DNA of 6,648 nt from JBBSIG01 sp038232215 (GTDB lineage Bacteria; Actinomycetota; Thermoleophilia; Gaiellales; Gaiellaceae), in assembly GCA_038232215.1 (NCBI GenBank), contig JBBSIG010000150.1, positions 1 through 6,648 of the forward strand, given 5' to 3'. Positions 1-4,650 of this stretch are shown one piece after another. The notes beneath the pieces were generated by a model. It was not told the DNA's origin, did not search any database, and worked only from the letters and a program-made list of their open reading frames with translations. Position 1 is the first letter of the stretch. Each line of letters opens with the position of its first letter. A program made the translations under genes and the position numbers.

Positions 1-842
1 ACCCCCGGCAGGCGCCCCAGGTACTCCAGCGAGTCTCGGAGCCGGAGCGTCCGACCCCACTCGCGGCCGAGCCGGACGAGCCGGTCCCAGTCGATCTCGT
101 TCGACGACGTCCTCAGAATCGTCGCGGCATCCGCGATCCACTGAACGTTGGGAGCAGGCGCCGAGCGGGCGCCGGTGACACAGGCTGCGAGCAGCTCGTC
201 CCCGGGCGCGAGCACGGGCACATGCGTGCCCCGAACGTCGAGGGACCGCGCAGCGTCCCGGAGCGCGGCGTATGCCCGCTGGGGATCGCCGCGCAGGACG
301 AAGTCACGCGCGATCGACGTGGTGAGCACGTAGGGGCCGCGCTCGTGGTCGGAAGTGGCGAGCTGCGCTCGGGCGATCGCCGGGCCCTCGAGGCCGGCGC
401 CCGCGAGGATCCGCGAGGCGACGGGAGCGGCCCGCGGCTCCACGAGCAGGTCGACGGAGACGGTCGGGCGGAGGCCGACGTCCCCGTAGTAGCGGACGGC
501 GGAGCCGACACCTCCCAGTAGCAGCGCTGGGACTCCTGCCGCAGCGAGCGCCTCGCTCGCGGCGCGAGCCCGCTCGAGGAGAAGGCTGCCCTTCGTCCAG
601 GTGTTGCGGTAGATGCCCTTGAGTCGGGGCAGCAGGGAATCGTCGACCGCGGTCCCCGAGAGCGCGCGGTACACGAGTGGCAGCAGCGTGAACGACCCGC
701 GCTCCAGGTGATCGAGATCGAGCCGAGGGCGCAGCTCGCGCCACGCGGCCGCCGCCTGCGGCGGATCGGCCAGCGCCACCGTGAGCAGCAGCTCCTGAGC
801 GGGGGTCGGCCAGAAGCAGCCGGTCGGCCGCCGCACCGCCAC
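1..842 (-). CDS. Nucleotidyltransferase-family protein (PF14907-like), C-terminus off window
   Basis: I read this frame directly from the reverse strand: it stays open for 280 codons from GTG at 842 to the left edge. The N-terminus (RRPTGCFWPTPAQELLL), the mid-region GVPALLLGG...AVRYYGDVGLRP (about 103-126) and VDLLV (130-134) match the uncharacterised nucleotidyltransferase family found beside PqqD/HPr-kinase genes and lasso-peptide clusters. Members are usually about 350-400 residues, so about 100 are missing. GTG 842 is chosen because it overlaps the preceding glycosyltransferase stop (TAGTG) and has GGAAG seven bases upstream; GTG 836 is an alternative. Oddity: family members typically show LKG and RPMxDxD, with two metal-binding aspartates. 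Here these read LGG (109-111) and RPTVSVD, so Ser129 replaces the first Asp and only Asp131 remains. The protein may be catalytically altered or non-catalytic. Family assignment comes from motif recognition; substrate unknown. Confidence 0.82.
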   Translation of the reverse strand, partial: MAVRRPTGCFWPTPAQELLLTVALADPPQAAAAWRELRPRLDLDHLERGSFTLLPLVYRALSGTAVDDSLLPRLKGIYRNTWTKGSLLLERARAASEALAAAGVPALLLGGVGSAVRYYGDVGLRPTVSVDLLVEPRAAPVASRILAGAGLEGPAIARAQLATSDHERGPYVLTTSIARDFVLRGDPQRAYAALRDAARSLDVRGTHVPVLAPGDELLAACVTGARSAPAPNVQWIADAATILRTSSNEIDWDRLVRLGREWGRTLRLRDSLEYLGRLPG

Positions 843-1576
843 TACCGATCTTCCGGGGAGGTCGCGCCGCCGGCGGCGCGAGAGCGGTCGAGCTTCGCCT
901 TCAGCGAACGGAGCAGCGGATGGTCCTCCGGGCGCTCGAAGGAGAGGTTGCCCCCGTGGAAGCGCCGTCGCAGCACGACCTCCGGAACGACCTCGATGCG
1001 GACCCCTCGCTCGCGCATCCGCACGAGCAAGTCGCGGTCCTCGGCGATGCGGAGCGACGGATCGAACCCTCCGAGCTCGAGCAGCGTCGACCGACGCGCC
1101 ACGAGCGACATGAGCGGAACGCCGGCGAAGTCGCCGAACACCGGGTCGCGCGCCATCCACTCGGGGGCGCCCCCGCCCTCGAAGGACGCCTCCTGGCGGC
1201 CGAGGACGCACTCGACCTCCGGGTGCTCCAGCAGGTAGCCGACCTGCACGGTCAACTTGGTCGACGGAAGCTCGTCGTCGGCGTCGAGGAACGCCACGTA
1301 CTCGCCGGCGGCGGCGGTGAGCCCGCGGTTCCTCGCCGCGGACGGGCCTTCGTTCGCCTGACGGAGATAGCGCACCCCTGGGAAGGAGCGCGCCACCTCG
1401 GCGGTCGAGTCCGTCGACCCGTCGTCGACGACGACCACCTCAGCCGGTCGGTAGTCCTGCGCCAGAGCGCTCTCGAGCGCCGCGCCGAGAGTGCGCTCGC
1501 CGTTGTACACCGCGACGAGGATGCTCGCGAGCGGCTTGGTCTCCGCGGCGGCGCCGCGCGTGTCCACCCGTGTCAT
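842..1576 (-). CDS. Family 2 glycosyltransferase (GT-A fold), third of three
   Basis: A 244-residue GT2 enzyme, expected to transfer a sugar from a nucleotide-sugar donor at the cytoplasmic face. Visible motifs are SILVAVYNGE (18-27) opening the nucleotide-binding fold, DDGS (51-54), the metal-binding DADD (98-101) and a likely catalytic-base region AEDRD (178-182). The tail is HGGN (207-210) followed by LKAKLDRSR (225-233). No membrane segment is apparent, and the length is that of a minimal soluble GT2 domain. ATG 1576 is chosen because it forms an ATGA overlap with the upstream glycosyltransferase stop. The frame stays open a further 51 codons upstream, but that stretch is Arg/Pro-rich and lies over the upstream gene, so I reject it. 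It resembles the first glycosyltransferase (2274-2951) far more than the middle one, sharing CVLGRQE, RDPV(F/W)GD and RERG, which points to duplication. Acceptor and sugar are unknown. Confidence 0.9.
   Translation of the reverse strand: MTRVDTRGAAAETKPLASILVAVYNGERTLGAALESALAQDYRPAEVVVVDDGSTDSTAEVARSFPGVRYLRQANEGPSAARNRGLTAAAGEYVAFLDADDELPSTKLTVQVGYLLEHPEVECVLGRQEASFEGGGAPEWMARDPVFGDFAGVPLMSLVARRSTLLELGGFDPSLRIAEDRDLLVRMRERGVRIEVVPEVVLRRRFHGGNLSFERPEDHPLLRSLKAKLDRSRAAGGATSPEDR
885..907. repeat. 23-bp direct repeat shared with 2311-2333
   Basis: These 23 bases are identical to 2311-2333. Both copies encode the SLKAKLDR tail of the third and first glycosyltransferases. This is a coding repeat reflecting paralogy. 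It is long enough to support homologous exchange between the two genes. Confidence 0.85.
1274..1294. repeat. 21-bp direct repeat shared with 1990-2010
   Basis: Twenty-one bases are identical to 1990-2010. Both encode the AFLDADD metal-binding segment of the third and second glycosyltransferases. Identity is probably maintained by strong residue constraint plus biased codon use. Confidence 0.8.
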
Positions 1577-2277
1577 CGGGCGCGGCCACGGCGTCTGTCC
1601 ATCGACGCCTTCAGGACGTGGATGTACTGCGAGCGGGCGTCCCGCTCGCGAATGCCGTTGTTCTGCGTATGGAGCCGCCGCTCGAGGACGACGTCGGGCA
1701 GGACTCGACCTCGAAGGCCGGCCTCGCACGCCCGCGCGTACCAGTCGACGGTCACGCCGACGCGGAGCGTGCTGGAGAAGGGTCCCACCCGGGCGAACGC
1801 CTTCCGGCGGATCAGCATCAGGTTCGGAGCGGCCCAGGGCGAGACCGGAGCCGGCGCCCGGATGCCGGCACGCACCTCCGGCCCTAGCTCCGGGCTCACG
1901 AACTCGCGCACGTGCCCGAACACCATGTCGAGCTCCGGGTCCGCCTTGAGGGCGGCGAGCTGCAGCTCGAGCTTCCCGGGCAGGAAGCGGTCGTCGGCGT
2001 CGAGGAACGCGAGGTAGGGCCCCCCGGCGAGCTCGACCGCCGTGTTCCGGGCGGCACCGTTTCCTCCGCGCTCCTGGCGCACGAGCCGCAACCGATCGCC
2101 GTATGACCGGGCGACCTCCCCGGTCCCGTCGTCGGAGCCGTCGTCCACGACGATCAGCTCGAGCGGCCGGTGGCTCTGCGCGATGACGCTCTCGATCGCC
2201 TCACCGAGGTACGGCGCCGCGTTGTAGGCGCCGATCATGACGCTGATCAGGTCGGACTGAGGAGGAGAAGGGCTCAC
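1573..2277 (-). CDS. Family 2 glycosyltransferase (GT-A fold), second of three
   Basis: A 234-residue GT2 enzyme. Motifs are ISVMIGAYNA (11-20), VDDGS (44-48), RNTAVELAGGPYLAFLDADD (77-96, with the metal-binding DxD) and VTVDWYARA (175-183), the probable catalytic-base region. The C-terminal signature is HTQNNGIR (203-210), then VLKASMDRRR (221-230). In my recollection, tails of the type H..N.GIRxR...Y...LKASLDRRR are common in GT2 proteins encoded with PqqD-like and lasso-peptide tailoring genes; this is not searched. It starts at GTG 2277, overlapping the upstream stop as GTGA, with a purine-rich AGGGGA a few bases before it. It ends overlapping the next start as ATGA. It is clearly diverged from its two neighbours, which resemble each other, so it probably acts on a different acceptor or donor. 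It may be the older member, with the flanking pair derived from a separate duplication. Confidence 0.9.
   Translation of the reverse strand: MSPSPPQSDLISVMIGAYNAAPYLGEAIESVIAQSHRPLELIVVDDGSDDGTGEVARSYGDRLRLVRQERGGNGAARNTAVELAGGPYLAFLDADDRFLPGKLELQLAALKADPELDMVFGHVREFVSPELGPEVRAGIRAPAPVSPWAAPNLMLIRRKAFARVGPFSSTLRVGVTVDWYARACEAGLRGRVLPDVVLERRLHTQNNGIRERDARSQYIHVLKASMDRRRGRAR
1990..2010. repeat. 21-bp direct repeat shared with 1274-1294
   Basis: Partner copy in the second glycosyltransferase at its AFLDADD metal-binding segment, in the same orientation and about 0.7 kb from the other copy. Confidence 0.8.
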
Positions 2278-2951
2278 GCCGTCCCCTGCCGCGCGGCGCG
2301 CTCGCGCTCACGGTCGAGCTTCGCCTTCAGCGAGCTCGGCGGGAGGGGAGCGAGCCCGCGCCCCGCGACGAGATTGCCGCCGTGGTAGCCCCGACGGACG
2401 ACGACGTCCGGCAGGACGACGTGCTCGAAGCCGCGCTCGCGCAACCGCACCAGGAGGTCGAGGTCACCGCCCTGCTCCTCGTCGAACTCTCCGACCTCGA
2501 GGAGCACGCTTCGACGCACCACCATCGAATTGATGGGGATCCCGTCGAGATCGCCCCACACGGGGTCGCGCACGAGGCCGGGCGGTGGGTCGACCCATTC
2601 CTGCCGGCCGAGCACGCAGGCGACGCTCGGGTGGTCGAGCAGGTACCCGATCTGCACGCTCAGCTTGTTCGGGGGTACGACGTCGTCCGCGTCGACGTTC
2701 GCCACGAACTCGCCCCGTGCCGCCGCGACCCCGACGTTGCGGGCGGCGCTCGCGCCGCGATTCTCCTGGCGAAAGTAGCGAGCTGCGGGATACGACCGCG
2801 CGATCTCTCCGCTCGAGTCGTCCGAGCCGTCGTCGACGACGAGAACCTCGAACGGCTCGTAGTCCTGAGCGAAGACGCTGTCGAGCGCGTCGCGCAAGAA
2901 GGCCTCCCCGTTGTAGACGGGGACGACGACGCTGACGAGCGGGCCTCGCAC
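2274..2951 (-). CDS. Family 2 glycosyltransferase (GT-A fold), first of three
   Basis: A 225-residue soluble GT2 domain. It shows VSVVVPVYNGE (6-16), VVDDGS (38-43), the DxD metal site in NVDADD (85-90), CVLGRQE (112-118), RDPVWGDLDG (128-137) and a tail of HGGN (190-193) plus SLKAKLDRER (207-216). The start is GTG 2951, three bases after the kinase stop, with a strong GGGAGGAG ribosome-binding site lying in the last kinase codons. It is a close paralogue of the third glycosyltransferase: both share the HGGNL...SLKAKLDR tail, partly identical at DNA level over 23 bp. The likely catalytic-base region reads GGDLD (161-165), where the third enzyme has AEDRD. The DxD and DDGS are intact, so I expect it to be active, but its donor and acceptor cannot be told from sequence. 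Confidence 0.9.
   Translation of the reverse strand: MRGPLVSVVVPVYNGEAFLRDALDSVFAQDYEPFEVLVVDDGSDDSSGEIARSYPAARYFRQENRGASAARNVGVAAARGEFVANVDADDVVPPNKLSVQIGYLLDHPSVACVLGRQEWVDPPPGLVRDPVWGDLDGIPINSMVVRRSVLLEVGEFDEEQGGDLDLLVRLRERGFEHVVLPDVVVRRGYHGGNLVAGRGLAPLPPSSLKAKLDRERERAARQGTA
2311..2333. repeat. 23-bp direct repeat shared with 885-907
   Basis: Partner copy of the repeat in the third glycosyltransferase, here in the tail of the first. The two copies are in the same orientation about 1.4 kb apart. Exchange between them would delete the middle glycosyltransferase. Confidence 0.85.
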
Positions 2952-2954
2952 CCG

Positions 2955-4013
2955 TCACTCCTCCCGAAGGAGCTGCTCGATCGCGACCGGAATCCGCTCG
3001 AGCTCCGACCCCAGCTCGAGCGAGAAGCACGGCACCTGCCGCACGAGCGCCGCCATCTCGGACAGCGCGTTCTCCTGCGGCGGATGAAGCTGGAAGATCG
3101 TGCTCGGGGCCAGCGCAGCGAGAGCTCCGGCGGGCGAGGCAGGCACGAGACGCGTCTCTCGCCCGCCGGCGATCCTCGGGACGAGCACGGCGCGCAACGG
3201 AAATCCGGCGGTGGTTCGATCCGGCCAGCGCCGCCCGGCGTAGACGATCGCCTTGTCCAGCGGCCCGCGCTCCGGGTTGACGACCGCGGGCAGGAGCTCC
3301 CGGAAGCGCTCGGCGTGGTGCGACTCGAGCTTGCCTGAGCTGTAGAGGCTGTGCACCCAGGGCGAGGGCCGACTCTGGATACCTACGAAGTCGTCGCCGG
3401 CGTACTTCAGGCCGGCAGCCAGGCACGAGAGCGTGGTCGTCGACTTTCCGGACCCGCCGCGACCGACGACGAGAACGCCGCCCTCGGGCAACCCGACCGC
3501 GCCGCCGTGCACCTGCAGGATCCCGTGCGCGCCCAGCCACCAGTGGAGAATCGAGCGGAGCGGCGAGGCCCAGTCCCACGACAGGAGCTCGGCGGGGTCG
3601 GGAGCCCAGAACCAGGCCCGGCCGATTCGCGTGTCGAGAACGCTCAACGTCTGCCAGCGGCTGATCGCCCTGACACCGTCGTCCTCGTAGTAGAAGATCG
3701 GCCCGGTGCCGTCGCTCTCGAGCGCGACGCCGAGAACCGGCGGAGCCGGCGTCCCCGTGGACGAGGAGTCCCAGACGTCGATGCCGAGCCCCTCTTCGTC
3801 GGCGCCCGGGACCTCGAGGTGCGCGAAGGAGCCTCCGATCCTGTCCAGCATCGCCGGCCCCGCGAAGCGCATGCGCACCGCGCGACCGCCGATCACGTAG
3901 CACCGCTCGACGATTCCGGCGCGCGCGACCGCCACGCCGAAGAGCCCCTCGACGCCGTGCGCCGAGCCCGGCGCGGCCAGGCGGCCCGAGGCGCGTGAGG
4001 CAGCCGCGCGCAT
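2955..4013 (-). CDS. HPr-kinase-like serine kinase
   Basis: A 352-residue protein with an HPr kinase/phosphorylase-type C-terminal ATP-binding core after a divergent N-terminal half. The core shows HGGAVG (169-174), a P-loop GRGGSGKST (184-192) and GLKYAGDDFVG (201-211), which carries the paired Asp207-Asp208 expected for metal binding and catalysis in HprK-type kinases. Further recognisable blocks are VHSLYSSGKLE (220-230), FPLRAVLVPR (271-280) and LAPSTIFQL (301-309). This is the standalone kinase form found next to PqqD and nucleotidyltransferase genes, not sugar-uptake HprK: no HPr gene is nearby. Homologues in paeninodin-type lasso clusters phosphorylate a serine on the precursor peptide, so a peptide or glycan hydroxyl is a reasonable but unproven target. 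ATG 4013 has GGAG abutting it with no spacer, so initiation may rely on coupling to the PqqD gene 13 bases upstream, or a downstream start may be used. Confidence 0.85.
   Translation of the reverse strand: MRAAASRASGRLAAPGSAHGVEGLFGVAVARAGIVERCYVIGGRAVRMRFAGPAMLDRIGGSFAHLEVPGADEEGLGIDVWDSSSTGTPAPPVLGVALESDGTGPIFYYEDDGVRAISRWQTLSVLDTRIGRAWFWAPDPAELLSWDWASPLRSILHWWLGAHGILQVHGGAVGLPEGGVLVVGRGGSGKSTTTLSCLAAGLKYAGDDFVGIQSRPSPWVHSLYSSGKLESHHAERFRELLPAVVNPERGPLDKAIVYAGRRWPDRTTAGFPLRAVLVPRIAGGRETRLVPASPAGALAALAPSTIFQLHPPQENALSEMAALVRQVPCFSLELGSELERIPVAIEQLLREE
2958..2965 (-). promoter_or_regulatory. Ribosome-binding site GGGAGGAG of the first glycosyltransferase
   Basis: The reverse strand reads GGGAGGAG immediately before the kinase TGA, six bases ahead of GTG 2951. 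It is the best Shine-Dalgarno match in the operon. It fixes the glycosyltransferase start and suggests strong independent initiation of the three-glycosyltransferase block, whereas the following genes rely on overlapping stop/start codons. Confidence 0.7.
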
Positions 4014-4026
4014 CTCCGTTACGGCG

Positions 4027-4473
4027 TCAGGCGGTCTCGGCCGGAGCGGCGTGCGGCCAGCCGCGGCTGTCCACCTGGTGCACCGGGTCGAGCAGAATGA
4101 TGTCCTGCATGTCCGTGTACTTCTCGAGCTTCGGTGGCGCGAGCGGCGATCGCTCCGCCCCGTCGCGGTCGCCGCTCGGCGCAGGCATCACGCCGGCGCC
4201 GTTGCCGTTGGACCCCGTCGCGATCAGCTGCTCCCGCTCGAGCTCCCGGAGGAACCCCTCGACCGCCGACTCGATCTCTCCAGGCTCGGCGACGTAGGCC
4301 TGCGAGAGGCGTCGCACCACTCCGGTCGCGGTCTCGCCCTCCGCGAGCGCACTCCAGATCGCGGGCGCCGCGCCCTGCAGGCTGAAGTAGGTGCCGGTCG
4401 CGAGATCGATGATGATCGTCTCGCCGTCGATCGTCTCGTGGATCACCTGCGGATTCGTAACGTATTCCTGCAT
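4027..4473 (-). CDS. PqqD-domain peptide-binding protein with leader-like C-terminal tail
   Basis: A 148-residue protein. Residues 1-85 form a PqqD/RRE-type winged helix: VTNPQVIHETIDGETIIIDLATGTYFSL (5-32) supplies the beta strands, then GAAPAIWSALAEGETATGVV (34-53) and a helical stretch to LEREQLIA (78-85). Such domains bind leader peptides of ribosomal peptide products and present them to modifying enzymes. A Gly/Asn/Pro-rich linker (87-110) leads to a tail with PPKLEKYTDMQD (113-124) and LLDPVHQVD (127-135), ending GWPHAAPAETA. The tail is much more ordered in composition than the linker and resembles RiPP leader recognition sequences. It could be an in-cis ligand, a substrate or a docking element. 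ATG 4473 has GGTGAG six bases upstream. The gene is first in the operon and probably sets its expression. Domain call is confident; role of the tail is inference. Confidence 0.88.
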   Translation of the reverse strand: MQEYVTNPQVIHETIDGETIIIDLATGTYFSLQGAAPAIWSALAEGETATGVVRRLSQAYVAEPGEIESAVEGFLRELEREQLIATGSNGNGAGVMPAPSGDRDGAERSPLAPPKLEKYTDMQDIILLDPVHQVDSRGWPHAAPAETA

Positions 4474-4507
4474 CTCTCCCTCACCATAGGCTCGTTGTTC
4501 CGATGCG

Positions 4508-4513
4508 TCTATA
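4508..4513 (-). promoter_or_regulatory. Possible -10 element (TATAGA) for the PqqD operon
   Basis: The reverse strand reads AACCTATAGACGC here. TATAGA is close to the sigma-70-type TATAAT consensus, and its location would start the transcript about 27 nt before the PqqD ATG. The expected -35 position holds no TTGAC-like sequence, as is common for actinobacterial promoters. This is a weak assignment by position and sequence alone. Confidence 0.25.
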
Positions 4514-4545
4514 GGTTGGGGCCAAGCCCGCGAATGCGATGCTCC

Positions 4546-4560
4546 GAATCGACCTGATTC
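4546..4560. promoter_or_regulatory. Inverted repeat GAATC-GACCT-GATTC, possible operator
   Basis: A perfect 5-bp inverted repeat with a 5-bp spacer, centred in the divergent intergenic region just upstream of the possible -10 of the PqqD operon. The form fits a dimeric repressor or activator site. Five-base arms can occur by chance, and no regulator gene is encoded in the window. Confidence 0.2.
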
Positions 4561-4599
4561 AACGCCTCTCCCTGTGACGCAATCGGTAGCTGACTCCCC

Positions 4600-4615
4600 C
4601 CGGAGCCACCTCCGG
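4600..4615 (+). promoter_or_regulatory. GC hairpin in the flippase leader containing an anti-Shine-Dalgarno-like sequence
   Basis: CCGGAG (4600-4605) pairs perfectly with CTCCGG (4610-4615) across a four-base loop CCAC. It lies 35 bp before the flippase GTG. Within it, CACCTCC (4607-4613) matches the 3' end of 16S rRNA in sense, so it could pair with a purine-rich ribosome-binding site such as that at 4638-4642. There is no downstream T tract, so it is not an intrinsic terminator. Whether it is transcribed depends on an unmapped start site. Confidence 0.25.
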
Positions 4616-4637
4616 AAAAGATAGCACCCTTCCGGGC

Positions 4638-4642
4638 GGGAG
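4638..4642 (+). promoter_or_regulatory. Ribosome-binding site GGGAG deciding the flippase start
   Basis: GGGAG lies eight bases before GTG 4651. The alternative ATG at 4690 has its nearest GGAG fifteen bases away, which is too far, so the GTG is preferred. Confidence 0.55.
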
Positions 4643-4650
4643 ATTCGGGG

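Larger units (their letters stand above)
4474..4650. promoter_or_regulatory. Divergent intergenic region between PqqD operon and flippase
   Basis: This 177-bp stretch separates the two divergent transcripts and must hold promoters for both. It is visibly less GC-biased than the flanking genes. On the minus strand a TATAGA hexamer (4513-4508) could be the -10 element of the PqqD operon, giving a leader of roughly 27 nt; I see no convincing -35 at 17 bp. On the plus strand no clear -10/-35 pair is evident. Small symmetric elements are present: GAATC-5-GATTC (4546-4560), a repeated CCTAT motif and a GC hairpin (4600-4615). I found no small open frame with a start and ribosome-binding site that would make a precursor peptide. 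Confidence 0.45.

Noticed and set aside
304..744. A 146-codon minus-strand frame at the left end
   Set aside because: It is a shifted-frame shadow; the frame from 842 contains the recognisable nucleotidyltransferase sequence.
1577..1729. A 51-codon N-terminal extension of the third glycosyltransferase
   Set aside because: The extension is Arg/Pro-rich, overlaps the preceding gene, and the ATGA junction at 1576 is a classic coupled start.
920..2017. A 365-codon plus-strand frame across two glycosyltransferases
   Set aside because: It is antisense to two genes with clear catalytic motifs and shows no family features of its own.
2464..3903. A 479-codon minus-strand frame across the kinase and first glycosyltransferase
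   Set aside because: It is Arg-rich low-complexity translation in a shifted frame; the P-loop and GT2 motifs are in the frames chosen.
2955..4013. Classical HprK/phosphorylase controlling carbon catabolite repression
   Set aside because: The N-terminal half does not look like the HprK N-domain, no HPr or PTS gene is near, and the neighbours are PqqD and glycosyltransferases.
4474..4650. A hidden precursor peptide gene in the divergent region
   Set aside because: The only ATG-initiated frames seen are very short (for example 3 and 7 codons from 4504 and 4534) and have no supporting ribosome-binding site.
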